From NCBI GenBank assembly GCA_035547395.1, contig DASZVA010000011.1, positions 136,127 to 200,126 on the forward strand: a stretch of 64,000 nucleotides of DNA, in the 5' to 3' direction. Positions 15,998 to 24,434 of this stretch are shown here, piece after piece; positions within the stretch are counted from its first letter, which is position 1, and each line of letters starts with the position of its first letter. The translations under genes and the position numbers were made by a program. The DNA comes from CALREJ01 sp035547395 (lineage in GTDB: Bacteria; Patescibacteriota; Gracilibacteria; Peribacterales; Peribacteraceae). The notes below the pieces were generated by a model. It was not told where the DNA came from. It worked only from the letters and a program-made list of their open reading frames with translations, and searched no databases.

Positions 15998-16696
15998 ATG
16001 GAACCCCGACGCCTTCGCCATCGCATAGAATACACAAAAAACAAGCATTCGCGTGCGATTTGCAAGGGCGATACGATCATCATCCGCCTGGCCAGGAATC
16101 TGTCGAAGGCCGAGGAACAGGAGCACATCCAGTCGCTGCTGCGGCGTATGACGCACCTGGTGCTTGAGGAGCGCGAAAAGAAAGCGATCGATCCGTTCCG
16201 GCACCTGCTCACCGGCGGCCAGACGCTGACGGTCAGCCTGGACACCGGCAAAAGGTATCTCTTCACGCTGCACCCCGCGACGAAGACGCGCGCGGTTCGG
16301 GCACGCTATGGATGGAGAATCGACGTAAGTCCGCAGGTCCGCCGTGCGCGCCTCCATCGTTTCTTTTGGTCCCTGCTCTCGCATGCGGAACTCCCCCGCA
16401 TCCGGAACCTCGTTCATCGCATCAACGAAGAAACGTTCAACGTGCCCGTGCGCGACGTGCGTCTCAGCTTCGCCACCACGCAGTGGGGCAGCTGCTCGCC
16501 CAAGGGCGTGATCATGCTCAATACCGCTCTCCTCTTTTTGCCGCCGCGGCTGCTGCGCTACGTCATCATCCACGAACTCGCGCACCGCAGGCATCCGAAT
16601 CACTCCGATGCGTACTGGAGAGAAGTGGAAAGCGTGCTGCCCGGGTATCGCAAACCGTACCGCGAACTGCAGAATTATCGGCTGCCGCAGCTGTAA
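15998..16696 (+). CDS. YgjP-like (DUF45/SprT-type) metallopeptidase
   Basis: 232 residues. The zinc-binding site is in VIIHELAHRRHPNHSDAYW (HExxH plus the downstream His), with RLSFATTQWGSCSPKGVIML just before it; that order is diagnostic of the YgjP/DUF45 M48-like family. The N-terminal part is a divergent beta domain. There is no signal peptide, so it is cytoplasmic. The substrate is unknown; family members are often found near restriction genes, but here it stands between exported proteins and a repeat region. Confidence 0.9.
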   Translation: MEPRRLRHRIEYTKNKHSRAICKGDTIIIRLARNLSKAEEQEHIQSLLRRMTHLVLEEREKKAIDPFRHLLTGGQTLTVSLDTGKRYLFTLHPATKTRAVRARYGWRIDVSPQVRRARLHRFFWSLLSHAELPRIRNLVHRINEETFNVPVRDVRLSFATTQWGSCSPKGVIMLNTALLFLPPRLLRYVIIHELAHRRHPNHSDAYWREVESVLPGYRKPYRELQNYRLPQL

Positions 16697-16732
16697 AATA
16701 CTGATGGGACTCTGATCAAGAGTGCCTCGGTA

Positions 16733-16846
16733 CAATCGTCTTCTTTGTGTCATACCGAGTGTTTTTGCGCAGCAAAAATGTACCGAGGTATGCAAAGAAG
16801 ACGATCACCTGCCTGCCGTCAGGCAGGCTCGGCATGACACAGAGAA
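16733..16846. repeat. Nested palindromic element with GTCATACCGAG/CTCGGCATGACAC ends
   Basis: Arms TCGTCTTCTTTG (about 16736) and CAAAGAAGACGA (about 16793) enclose GTACCGAG-type repeats. CCTGCCTG/CAGGCAGG (16808-16827) is a second palindrome. The outer ends belong to the dispersed GTCAY...GAG family also seen at 31411, 39781, 40948, 43910 and 61696. Confidence 0.65.
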
Positions 16847-16887
16847 ACCATCGATTTCATTTGTCGTTTTTATTCCCGGAACGTACG

Positions 16888-17073
16888 ATGAAGCATCTAC
16901 TCTTTCCCCACTTCAATATGTGGTTTGACGGCGACGATGATGATCAGAAAAAGAAGCAACAGGGCAATAATCAGAATCACCCCGGCCCGGAAGCCGGCGA
17001 CTACAACCTCGGCGATGACATCGGAACGAAGATCGGTGAAGGCCACGATCCCGTTGAGGACCCTTTAAGCTAA
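16888..17073 (+). CDS. Small Asp/Asn/Gly-rich hypothetical protein
   Basis: 61 residues from the ATG at 16888: MKHLLFPHFNMWFDGDDDDQ, then polar KKKQQGNNQNHPGPEAGDYN and an acidic end. Unstructured by composition. The frame stays open through the repeat upstream, but there is no sign of coding there. Its stop overlaps the stop of the convergent maf gene by 4 bases. No function suggested. Confidence 0.45.
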   Translation: MKHLLFPHFNMWFDGDDDDQKKKQQGNNQNHPGPEAGDYNLGDDIGTKIGEGHDPVEDPLS

Positions 17074-17645
17074 AGAAGTTTGAGTCCGGCGCGCTCTGCC
17101 ACCTGTCCGAAGGTGAAAATCGGAAGGCCGACGATGCCCGTCCAGTCGCCTTCAATGCGTTCGATCATGAGCTGCCCGGGACCGTCGATCTGGAATCCGC
17201 CCGATCTCCCCTGCCAGAGTTTGGTATCGATCCACCAATCGATATCCGTGTCTGTCAGCGGAGCAAAATGGACGCGCGAAGAATTGATGTCTTTGAAAAG
17301 TGAGCCGTCGGGCGCGCGCAGACAGAGTGCCGAATGCACGACGGATACGGACCCGCTCTGTTCCATCAGCATGGCGCGCGCTTCCTTCTCATCTTTCGGC
17401 TTCTCGAGAAGCATTCCATTTGCGCTTACGACGAGGGTGTCCGCACCAAGCACCCAGCGATCGGGATGCATCTTGGCGACTTCCAATGCTTTGAGCTCGG
17501 ACAGGATCAACGCGCGCTCTGTCGGTTCTTTCTCAGGATGACCGTCTTCATCGATGTTGCTGTGCACGACCGTAAACTGCACGCCGATTCCTTCGAGAAG
17601 CGTTTTCCGCTGCGGGCTGCCGGATGCGAGGATGATGTGCTCCAT
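17070..17645 (-). CDS. maf: Maf-family nucleotide pyrophosphatase
   Basis: 191 residues, normal Maf length. N-terminal ILASGSPQRKTLLEGIGVQF is the family signature (normally LASxSPRR); VLGADTLVVSANGMLLEKPK carries the catalytic Asp, and the C-terminal half has IEGDWTGIVGLPIF, the usual GDxxxVVGLP end. The enzyme hydrolyses non-canonical NTPs (dTTP/UTP or m7GTP type), cleaning the nucleotide pool. The segment GRSGGFQIDGPGQLMIERI corresponds to the GAYxIQG region, with Ala-Tyr replaced by Gly-Phe. Confidence 0.93.
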   Translation of the reverse strand: MEHIILASGSPQRKTLLEGIGVQFTVVHSNIDEDGHPEKEPTERALILSELKALEVAKMHPDRWVLGADTLVVSANGMLLEKPKDEKEARAMLMEQSGSVSVVHSALCLRAPDGSLFKDINSSRVHFAPLTDTDIDWWIDTKLWQGRSGGFQIDGPGQLMIERIEGDWTGIVGLPIFTFGQVAERAGLKLL

Positions 17646-17735
17646 AAACGAATGAAAAATGTAAAGTGTAGAATGTATAATGAAAGGAAAATTCCATCAT
17701 TCTACATTTTCAATTATACATTTTTATTCAGCCCT
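17646..17735. repeat. Intergenic inverted repeat, TACATTTTTCA type
   Basis: Arms 17649-17686 (GAAAAATGTAAAGTGTAGAA and on) and 17693-17727 (TCATTCTACATTTTCAATTA and on), filling the gap upstream of maf. Confidence 0.65.
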
Positions 17736-17746
17736 TTCTTGCATCA

Positions 17747-18328
17747 TCACCACATCCTCGCCGCGCCCTTATTGGCATCGATGATCTGTTCCAGCGTTGC
17801 GGACGTTCCGGCGACGGCCTGGTTCGGATTGCGCCATCCCCGAATGGTCGGTGCGAACGGATTGAGCGTCGATTCGCACAAATTGTAAAACGCCGGCATG
17901 GAATTCTGAAGCGAGACGGGGCAGAAATTGATCCGCTGATACCAGCGAAGAAGATTCTGCTCGGAAACGTTCAAATCGCTCTGTTGCAGAACCGGCGTGC
18001 TGCTGGACGAGGACGAGGCCTCTTGCGAGACAACCGCGTAGTCACCGTTCAAAAACCGCTGAATCGCATCGTAATCGTTCACGTCCGGACATGTGATGTC
18101 CTTGCCTTCCGCGCGAAGCTGAATGCAGATCTGCGTCGCTTTCTGATAGTCGCGCAGGTTCTGGCGGTAATCGCTGTAGTGATTGAGCGCTTCCTGCTGC
18201 TGCGTCGTGGCGACGGTCGCCGAGAGCGACACGTCCGCCAATTCAGGTTGATGAACGGCGAGCGGGAATGCGGCCACAAGTGCCAGAATGCCGGCAAGCA
18301 CGTATTCAGACTTCTTCAGCTTTCGCAT
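17747..18328 (-). CDS. Exported or membrane-anchored hypothetical protein
   Basis: 193 residues. A basic start (MRKLKKSEY) and a hydrophobic stretch (VLAGILALVAAFPLAV) make a signal anchor or signal peptide. The remainder is polar and helical with a Ser tract (EASSSSSSTPVLQQSDLN) and four Cys (TQICIQL, DITCPDV, NFCPVSL, NLCESTL), suggesting disulfides outside the membrane. No family recognised. It lies downstream of trpS on the same strand (46 bases). Confidence 0.68.
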   Translation of the reverse strand: MRKLKKSEYVLAGILALVAAFPLAVHQPELADVSLSATVATTQQQEALNHYSDYRQNLRDYQKATQICIQLRAEGKDITCPDVNDYDAIQRFLNGDYAVVSQEASSSSSSTPVLQQSDLNVSEQNLLRWYQRINFCPVSLQNSMPAFYNLCESTLNPFAPTIRGWRNPNQAVAGTSATLEQIIDANKGAARMW

Positions 18329-18374
18329 ACGGGGATGGGTATGTATTTGTAATTATTATACCTTATTTTACTAC

Positions 18375-19337
18375 TTATCGCAACCCAACGGCCGTGCGTA
18401 CTTTGGCGATGGTAGCGTCGGCCAGCAGGGAAGCCTTCCTGGCTCCCTCCCTCGCAACTTCCTCGATATAGCCCCCATTTTGGGCCAGACTCTCCCGTTT
18501 TTTACGCATCTCACCGAATGCGTCCATGTAGGTCTCGAGCAGTTTCTTCTTGGCATCACCGTACGAGAGGCCGTTGCGATACTCCTCCGCCAGGGTCTTC
18601 TGCTCTTTGGCATCCAGGAAGAGTTTGTGAATCTGGTACACGGTGCAGTCATCCGGATCTTTGGGATCCGTCGCCCCCTTGGAATCCGTCTTGATGCCCA
18701 TGATTGCCTGCTTGGTTTCTTTCTCGGATCCGAAGAGCGGAATCGTATTGCCGTAGCTCTTGCTCATTTTCTGGCCGTCGGTGCCCGGCACCACCGCGAC
18801 TTCCTCGCGGATGAGCGGCTCGGGGAGGATCAATGTCTCCCCGAACGCACTGTTGAATTTGCCGGCCAGATCGCGCGCGATCTCCACGTGCTGTTTCTGA
18901 TCTTTGCCGACCGGCACCTTGTCCGCGTCATACAGCAGAATGTCCGCCGCCATCAGCACCGGATAGGTGAAGAGTCCGGCCGAGGCCGTGATCCCCTTCT
19001 GGATTTTGTCCTTGTAGCTGACCGCTCGTTCCAGGAGTCCCATCGGCGTGAGCGTCGAGAGAATCCACATCAGCTCCGTATGCGCGGGAATGTCGGACTG
19101 ATAGAAGATGATTGCTTTGGCAGGATCAAATCCGCAGGCGAGGTAATCGAGAAGCACGTCGCGCCGCAGCGCCTGCAGCTCCTTCGCATCATGCACCGTC
19201 GTAAGCGCATGCAGATCAGCGATGAAGAAGATGTTGTCATCGGCCTTGCCTACCCATTCGAGGTTCGGTTTGATGGACCCGAAGTAGTTTCCCAGATGGA
19301 GCTGACCCGACGGTTGGATGCCCGATAAAACACGCAT
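18375..19337 (-). CDS. trpS: Tryptophanyl-tRNA synthetase
   Basis: 320 residues, normal for bacterial TrpRS. Class I signatures: SGIQPSGQLHLGNYFGSIKP (HIGH variant HLGN) and PGTDGQKMSKSYGNTIPLFG (KMSKS near residue 194). The Trp pocket region is DIPAHTELMWILSTLTPMGL. It charges tRNA-Trp in the cytoplasm. It stands alone; its promoter region adjoins a 200-base dispersed repeat (19382-19586). Confidence 0.96.
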   Translation of the reverse strand: MRVLSGIQPSGQLHLGNYFGSIKPNLEWVGKADDNIFFIADLHALTTVHDAKELQALRRDVLLDYLACGFDPAKAIIFYQSDIPAHTELMWILSTLTPMGLLERAVSYKDKIQKGITASAGLFTYPVLMAADILLYDADKVPVGKDQKQHVEIARDLAGKFNSAFGETLILPEPLIREEVAVVPGTDGQKMSKSYGNTIPLFGSEKETKQAIMGIKTDSKGATDPKDPDDCTVYQIHKLFLDAKEQKTLAEEYRNGLSYGDAKKKLLETYMDAFGEMRKKRESLAQNGGYIEEVAREGARKASLLADATIAKVRTAVGLR

Positions 19338-19381
19338 ATTAAAAGTATAGATACATTAATCATCAAACGCCACGGCAGGCC

Positions 19382-19586
19382 TCCGCACGCTACGGGGGGT
19401 GAAGGGGAAGCTCTGTTTCGTGACGCGTAGCGTCACATGACGAAGCGATGCGGATGCCGAAGCGAGGAAATCACAGAGCGCCCGCCCGAACGTACCATTC
19501 GGTACGGGCGGGGGCGGAGTGTGCACATTGGCATGCGGCGGCGTTTTCTTTCTCCATTTCTTTGTCGCTGGAGACAAAGAAATGGA
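19382..19586. repeat. Dispersed repeat of about 200 bases, copy 1
   Basis: Starts TCCGCACGCTACGGGGGGTG and ends with a perfect hairpin at 19554-19585 (13-base arms CCATTTCTTTGTC / GACAAAGAAATGG, loop GCTGGA). Copy 2 is at 53273-53442. The ends are nearly identical and the middles differ. This copy contains a 32-base CCCGCCCG palindrome at 19481-19512. The frames across it look like translated repeat, not a protein. Confidence 0.75.
19481..19512. repeat. 32-base palindrome, CCCGCCCG...CGGGCGGG
   Basis: Identical, in inverse orientation, to 24448-24479 except for one base; a shorter relative is at 24526-24555. Outer arms CCCGCCCG/CGGGCGGG, inner GTACC/GGTAC. Confidence 0.75.
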
Positions 19587-19590
19587 ATGA

Positions 19591-20256
19591 TCAGCGTGAT
19601 CCCACGGCGCGTAATTCCCTCAACACCTTTTCAAAGCTCGGCGGAATCGGTGACTCGATATGCAGCTTCTCCTTGGTGACCGGATGCGGAAAATCGAGCG
19701 AGAAGGCGTGCAAAAAGAAACGATGGTAATGGAATTTTTTCTTAAATAAGTGATCTGCTTTCTGATTGCCGTAGAGCGGATCGAGCAGCAGCGGATGACC
19801 GATGAATTTGAGATGCTGGCGGATCTGATGTTTGCGTCCCGTGTCGATTTCAATCTCGACATAGGACGCCAATGGAAATGTCTCAAGCACCGTGTAGCGG
19901 GATACGGCAGGCACGAGCATGTCCTTGGTACGGGCGGGAAGCTTACGTTCGATCGTCCCCTGCTTGATGTCCATGTGACCGGCCGCGAGCGTGCGATAGC
20001 GTTTGATCCAGCCACTGAATTTGGATTCGCGGATTTTGCGCGCGGCCTCCGCGGTCTTGGCAAAGACAATGACGCCGGACGTCCCGAAGTCGAGCCGGTG
20101 CACGACGCGGATGCTGGGATACAATTTTTTCAGAAAATCATAGAGCGGGAGTTTCCCGTGTCCGCCGGCGGTGACGACCAGCTCACCCTCGAGTTTGTTC
20201 ACGACCAAAAGATGCTGGTCTTCGTAGAGGATGCGACCGGGATTAATGCGAGACAT
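19591..20256 (-). CDS. RluA-family pseudouridine synthase
   Basis: 221 residues. The catalytic motif VVHRLDFGTSGVIVFAKTAE carries the Asp nucleophile of RluA/RsuA-type enzymes; GRKHQIRQHLKFIGHPLLLD and DPLYGN are the conserved closing segments; LVVNKLEGELVV is the usual N-terminal strand. No S4 domain, so it is closer to RluA/TruC than RluD. The target uridine (rRNA or tRNA) cannot be predicted. Its 3' end lies at the hairpin of the dispersed repeat, which may end its transcript. Confidence 0.9.
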   Translation of the reverse strand: MSRINPGRILYEDQHLLVVNKLEGELVVTAGGHGKLPLYDFLKKLYPSIRVVHRLDFGTSGVIVFAKTAEAARKIRESKFSGWIKRYRTLAAGHMDIKQGTIERKLPARTKDMLVPAVSRYTVLETFPLASYVEIEIDTGRKHQIRQHLKFIGHPLLLDPLYGNQKADHLFKKKFHYHRFFLHAFSLDFPHPVTKEKLHIESPIPPSFEKVLRELRAVGSR

Positions 20257-20282
20257 GCGCTCATGGTACAGGAAATTGACGA

Positions 20283-20318
20283 TTTCCGAATCTCAACCCT
20301 AACCCAAACCCAAACCCT
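20283..20318. repeat. CCCTAA/CCCAAA array, single arm
   Basis: CAACCCTAACCCAAACCCAA and on, in the gap between the lipid methyltransferase stop and the RluA-type start; no complementary arm. Confidence 0.65.
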
Positions 20319-21527
20319 TTATTTCGTCTCCGGCAGCCCGAATTCCATATGCATCGGCAGCGTCCACTGCTTTCCTTTGCAGAAGAGGAGCTGATAGAGC
20401 TGGAGCGATCCATAGCGGAATCCGGCGTCGCAGCCCTGCAGGTAAAAATCCCACATGCGCATAAAATGGTCGTCGTACTGGCTGCCCAGCGCGCGGATCT
20501 TGCTTTCGTTCTTCCAGAATTTCTCGTCCCAGTGACGCAGCGTTTCGGCGTAGTGCGGCTTCAGATTTTCGATGTGACCGACGGTGAGCCCGGCGGCGTT
20601 CGCGGCAATCATGAGTTCGGGGAGACGTGGAATGCGTCCGCCCGGGAAGATGTATTTGGTGATCCACGGATCCGATGGCGCATCCATTTTGTCGATCGAT
20701 CCAATCGTATGCACGAGTCCGATGCCGCCCATCGGGATCATCGACGCCGCTTTTTCCATCAGCACGCTGTAGCCGCGCTTGTTGTCCCAGGCGTGCTCGG
20801 CCATGCCGATGGAGACGACCTTGTCATATTCACCCGTTGCATCGCGATAGTCCTTGAGTTCCAGGCGGATTTTGTCCTGCAGACCTTCTTCCTTGATCTT
20901 GCGGTTCCCCCACTCCACCTGTCCTTCACTCAGCGTATAACCGACGCCCGTGATGCCGTAGTGCTTCGCGGCGTAGCGCAGCATGCCGCCGAATCCACAG
21001 CCCAGATCAACGATACGTTCACCGGGTTTGAGCTGCAGTTTGCGCGAGACGAGCTCGTGCTTCTGATTCTGCATGTCTTCGATCGTGTCCGTCGGCTTGA
21101 TCTGGTACGCGCAGGTGTAGCCCATGTTCGCGTCCAGAAAGAGCTCATAGAAATCGTTGCCGATGTCGTAGTGCGCCTGGATGTTCTTCTTTGCCGTGCC
21201 TTTCACGCGGCGGTGCGCGTCTTTGAGGATGTGCGCCGCAACCTTCAGACTTTGCGGCAAATCGCCGCCGATGTCGTTCAGAAGTATGACGCCGACGACG
21301 TTCACCAGATTGTCCGCCTCCCACCATCCGTCCATGTAGCTCTCCCCGAATCCCAGCGATCCTTCGCGCATCACGCGCTTGTAAAAACCGGGATTTTTGA
21401 CGGTCAGCGTGCCGGACGGCGTCTGGCCTTTTGTGCCAAAGACATACTCTTTGCCGTCAATATCGCGTACTGTAAGAGAGCCGATGGAAATGCGCGCGAG
21501 TGCGCGGTGAAGAAGGGAGTGCATCAT
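20319..21527 (-). CDS. Cyclopropane-fatty-acid synthase-like SAM methyltransferase
   Basis: 402 residues. An N-terminal CFA domain (GTLTVKNPGFYKRVMREGSL, then GFGESYMDGWWEADN) is followed by a SAM-binding domain with VDLGCGFGGMLRYAAKHYG near residue 172 and YDKVVSIGMAEHAWDNK. NIQAHYDIGNDFYELFLDAN and MGYTCAYQ are the family's lipid-site motifs. It methylates double bonds of phospholipid acyl chains. The partner gene 62 bases upstream encodes a DHCR24-like FAD oxidoreductase; that pairing is known from 10-methyl-stearate synthesis (tmsA/tmsB, bfaA/bfaB), so this may be a TmsB-like enzyme, not a true CFA synthase. Confidence 0.88.
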   Translation of the reverse strand: MMHSLLHRALARISIGSLTVRDIDGKEYVFGTKGQTPSGTLTVKNPGFYKRVMREGSLGFGESYMDGWWEADNLVNVVGVILLNDIGGDLPQSLKVAAHILKDAHRRVKGTAKKNIQAHYDIGNDFYELFLDANMGYTCAYQIKPTDTIEDMQNQKHELVSRKLQLKPGERIVDLGCGFGGMLRYAAKHYGITGVGYTLSEGQVEWGNRKIKEEGLQDKIRLELKDYRDATGEYDKVVSIGMAEHAWDNKRGYSVLMEKAASMIPMGGIGLVHTIGSIDKMDAPSDPWITKYIFPGGRIPRLPELMIAANAAGLTVGHIENLKPHYAETLRHWDEKFWKNESKIRALGSQYDDHFMRMWDFYLQGCDAGFRYGSLQLYQLLFCKGKQWTLPMHMEFGLPETK

Positions 21528-21589
21528 CCGGAAGGGAACCTCTGAAATCGATGGTAACGGTCGAAAGCGGCTCCGTAAAGAGAAGAATG

Positions 21590-22936
21590 CTATGCCTTCA
21601 GTACGCACTTGTCATACAGATCGCGCAGCTTTCCCTCGGGATCGTATTCTTTCTTGAGGCGATCGTACTGCGCCTTGTTGTAGATCTTCCAGAATTCCTC
21701 CTTGGGAAAGAATGATTCCGAGTAGAGCGATTTGATGCCGCCGAGCTTCTCAACCTCGACTTCCACCTTGCGGTTGAAGAAGCCCGCGGGATGTTTTTCC
21801 TTGGTGTGAACCACATCCCAGAATCCGAAGTCGACGTAGAGCTTGGTGTGATCCAGATGGAATAAGGGATACTCGGCTGTTGCATCGGCCGGCATCGACG
21901 GACAGACCCAGATCGGAAGCACCCGGATCTCACGAAGCAGGAAAGTGAGAAATTCGACGCAGCTTTCGATTGGCATCGCGAGATCCTGAATGACGGACTC
22001 CGCATGTACTCCTCTCCATTTCGTGAGTCTTTCCCCGAATCCCGTCCGTGCGCTCCAGCGCATGATTTTCGTATAGGTAACGGAGTTGAGCCGCTTGCGG
22101 CCGACAAAGAATCGCACGATCGGATTCTGGACGAGGAACGTCTTCGAGCACCAGAACCAGTCCGTGTCCCACCGCCAGATGTAATCCCTGGTCGTAAGGT
22201 AATCTTCTTTTCGCTTCTGGAGAGTCCGATAGTAAATATGCATGTAGGTGTAATCGTGCGCGTACGGCGCTTCATCGGTGAACCGTCCGCGCGAGAGGAC
22301 CATTTCGCGATCTGAGAAGATCACGCCGTCGATGAAATCCGCAATCCCCTCTTTGCGAGCCGTATGACATGCCTCTTCGAGAGCGTTAAAAAACTTTGCG
22401 GAGTCATCAAACTTTTCATGCGTCACACGCACGTATTTTTTCACCGGTATGATCTTCGCTTTGAGCTTGAGAATATAGCCGAGCGTGCCGTACGAATTCG
22501 GCAGTCCGTAGAAGAGATCCTTGTGCTCGTTCGTCGGCGTGCAGACGACGACCCGTCCTCCCGGCAGCAGCACTTCCATCTCCAGAATCGTCTCATGCAC
22601 CAGTCCGTAGCGGAATGACGTTGCCTCGATGCCCACCCCCACAACCGCGCCGCCGATCGTGATCGATTTGAGCTGCGGCACGACCGCCGGCATGAAACCA
22701 TGCGGCAGCAGCCAGTCGACCAGTTCGCTGTAGGGCGTCATTCCTTCGACCTCCACCCACTGCTCCTCCGCATTCATCCCGATCACGTCATGAAAATCGC
22801 GGACATTCAGCTTTTTCTGGGCTGCTCCTTTGCGATCGCGGAACAGATTCGACGTGTCTTTGCCAAGACTCACGCCGCCCTCCGCCGCTTTCATCTCATC
22901 GATCAGCCTCTGCTTTTTGGCATCAAAGGAAGACAT
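21590..22936 (-). CDS. FAD-binding oxidoreductase (DHCR24/TmsA-like)
   Basis: 448 residues. A PCMH-type FAD-binding domain (MTPYSELVDWLLPHGFMPAV, then VPQLKSITIGGAVVGVGIEA with the typical Gly-rich turn, and FYGLPNSYGTLGYILKLKAK) precedes a C-terminal substrate domain ending in DPEGKLRDLYDKCVLKA. This order is that of DHCR24/delta-24-sterol reductase relatives and of TmsA, which reduces a 10-methylene to a 10-methyl fatty acyl group with NADPH. It forms a likely operon with the methyltransferase downstream. Confidence 0.82.
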   Translation of the reverse strand: MSSFDAKKQRLIDEMKAAEGGVSLGKDTSNLFRDRKGAAQKKLNVRDFHDVIGMNAEEQWVEVEGMTPYSELVDWLLPHGFMPAVVPQLKSITIGGAVVGVGIEATSFRYGLVHETILEMEVLLPGGRVVVCTPTNEHKDLFYGLPNSYGTLGYILKLKAKIIPVKKYVRVTHEKFDDSAKFFNALEEACHTARKEGIADFIDGVIFSDREMVLSRGRFTDEAPYAHDYTYMHIYYRTLQKRKEDYLTTRDYIWRWDTDWFWCSKTFLVQNPIVRFFVGRKRLNSVTYTKIMRWSARTGFGERLTKWRGVHAESVIQDLAMPIESCVEFLTFLLREIRVLPIWVCPSMPADATAEYPLFHLDHTKLYVDFGFWDVVHTKEKHPAGFFNRKVEVEVEKLGGIKSLYSESFFPKEEFWKIYNKAQYDRLKKEYDPEGKLRDLYDKCVLKA

Positions 22937-23128
22937 AGTGGCACGATAGCAGGATCCGGTCGGATGCGCTTGGCCTTTGGGGAACGACCGAGCTCATCCG
23001 TGCACCCCCGCGAGCGTCCTTTTTATGAGCGCCGGCGATCATTGACAACATCATAAAGAAATGTAGATTTTACTTATCATCAGACGTGCGTCTGATACGT
23101 CAGCGGTTCTTTTGCATGAGGAGATGCC

Positions 23129-23269
23129 ATGGGAACAGCCTGGAAACGGTGGAGAGCGATCGACAGAAAGGAAGAGGAAGGATCGTTCGCATTCGGCTTA
23201 ACCGATTGCATAGCGTTTCTCGTTTTCTTCCTGGTGGTTCTTGGAGTGTGGATTGTATGCAACTGCTGA
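23129..23269 (+). CDS. Small single-span membrane protein
   Basis: 46 residues, below usual gene-caller limits. GAGGAG is 5 bases before the ATG, a good ribosome binding site, and a strong hairpin terminator begins 4 bases after the stop. Sequence: MGTAWKRWRAIDRKEEE (basic), then GLTDCIAFLVFFLVVLGVWI (membrane helix) and a CNC end. N-in topology is expected from the basic start. The function is unknown. Signal plus terminator make it more credible than a chance frame. Confidence 0.55.
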   Translation: MGTAWKRWRAIDRKEEEGSFAFGLTDCIAFLVFFLVVLGVWIVCNC

Positions 23270-23273
23270 CATG

Positions 23274-23314
23274 ACCCGTTCGCGCATCGCCATCTCGGCG
23301 CGAGCGGGTTTCTT
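23274..23314 (+). terminator. Rho-independent terminator
   Basis: ACCCGTTCGCGC / GCGCGAGCGGGT stem with a 12-base loop and TTTCTT, directly after the small membrane gene; it overlaps the 3' end of the opposite gene by about one base. Confidence 0.7.
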
Positions 23315-24032
23315 AATCGTCCTGCTCCTGCTCTTTATCATCGTCACTGGGACCGCGCAGAGCACTGACAAGACCCATAATTGTGCTCGGATAGCGTTCG
23401 AGTCCATCCGTGGCGCATTTTTCCTTGTCCAAAATTTCCCGGCGGCCGTCCGTCGATGTGATCTCGATAATCTTGCGGCACAGGATGCGCATGGATGTGC
23501 GATAACATTCGACAGGTGCCATACGGCTCAACCTGCTGATTTCCCGGTCCAGATTCGAGGGACCGACCCGGAACTGATCCTGAAAACTCTCTGTGACTTT
23601 GTCATCGATATCGCCCATCTCCTTACGGATGGATTGCTCCGCGGCGCGCTGAGCATCGTCGTTCTCGCGGCTGATGGCGCGCTGTACGTCTTTGCTCAAA
23701 AGCGACGGATCGATTTTCAAGCTCTCTCGCAAATCAACGTCCGGTCCCGCTGCTTCGTCCAGCATTTCCTGCATGTGGTTTTCCTCGCGCAGCAATTCCT
23801 GCAGTTCGCGGCGCGCGGCGATCAAAATCTGCTCGCCCAAAAAGGCATGGAGCAAGAGGTTGTCCGATGCTTCGGGCAAGTCATTCAACGCCGCCAGCAA
23901 TTGATCCCCCGCCATCTCGGGAAGCGCGGCATAGTTTTCAGAAAAGAACCGCACGCCGATGCCGTCTTCCCTACCGGCGATCATGCTCTCGGCCTCGCCG
24001 CGCCAATATGCAATTGCTGCTTCGTTTCCCAT
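23313..24032 (-). CDS. Hypothetical cytoplasmic helical protein
   Basis: 239 residues, no family recognised. Acidic and mostly helical: MAGDQLLAALNDLPEASDNL, LLREENHMQEMLDEAAGPDV, then KEMGDIDDKVTESFQDQFRV. Three Cys lie in the last third (PVECYRT, RILCRKI, EKCATDG). It ends in an Asp/Glu/Gln-rich tail. No signal peptide. Codon use resembles the neighbours. It ends at the terminator described above and starts about 57 bases from tRNA-Val on the same strand. Confidence 0.65.
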   Translation of the reverse strand: MGNEAAIAYWRGEAESMIAGREDGIGVRFFSENYAALPEMAGDQLLAALNDLPEASDNLLLHAFLGEQILIAARRELQELLREENHMQEMLDEAAGPDVDLRESLKIDPSLLSKDVQRAISRENDDAQRAAEQSIRKEMGDIDDKVTESFQDQFRVGPSNLDREISRLSRMAPVECYRTSMRILCRKIIEITSTDGRREILDKEKCATDGLERYPSTIMGLVSALRGPSDDDKEQEQDD

Positions 24033-24088
24033 AAAAAAGGCAGGAAGACTATGCCCCTACTGTCCTATGGTCAAATCGATGTGGCAAG

Positions 24089-24165
24089 TGGTGGACGATC
24101 TCGGATTCGAACCGAGGACCTTTCGAATGTGAATCGAACGCTCTAACCAACTGAGCTAATCGTCC
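24089..24165 (-). tRNA. tRNA-Val (anticodon CAC)
   Basis: 77 bases with encoded CCA. Acceptor GGACGAT/ATCGTCC, D-arm GCTC/GAGC, anticodon arm TTCGA-TTCACAT-TCGAA (CAC), T-arm CTCGG-TTCGAAT-CCGAG. Its 5' 23 bases overlap the end of the GIY-YIG gene. A truncated copy of its 5' half lies at 24435-24501. Confidence 0.95.
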
Positions 24166-24397
24166 GTAAAGATTGGCGGAAACGTCTTCCCGCAGCCGAC
24201 TTAAGATACTTTTCTCTCGCTCTGGCCACAAGTCTATCTCTGCACTCTTCTTGATATATTTTGAGCCATGGACGCATTTTTGCAGTAGAACGAACCTCTC
24301 CTCGATTATGTTCCAAAAGTCTTTGATCAGGACGCGCACTCATCCCGACATATTCCGATCCATCAATTGTGCTTCGTAAAACATAAACGTAGTGCAT
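24143..24397 (-). CDS. GIY-YIG nuclease domain protein
   Basis: 84 residues, a single-domain GIY-YIG protein: HYVYVLRSTIDGSEYVGMSA carries both signature strands (YVY and YVG), PDQRLLEHNRGEVRST the conserved Arg helix, and AREKYLKSAAGRRF the Glu expected to bind metal. Homologues include YhbQ-like and UvrC-like nucleases and homing endonucleases. The last seven codons and the stop come from the 5' end of tRNA-Val. Upstream of the gene is a truncated copy of the same tRNA, so the gene is bracketed by tRNA sequence, as expected for a small element inserted at the tRNA. Confidence 0.85.
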   Translation of the reverse strand: MHYVYVLRSTIDGSEYVGMSARPDQRLLEHNRGEVRSTAKMRPWLKIYQEECRDRLVARAREKYLKSAAGRRFRQSLRTISSVG

Positions 24398-24434
24398 AGA
24401 CTCTTCAATCTATGAAATACACGTATTAAAACAA

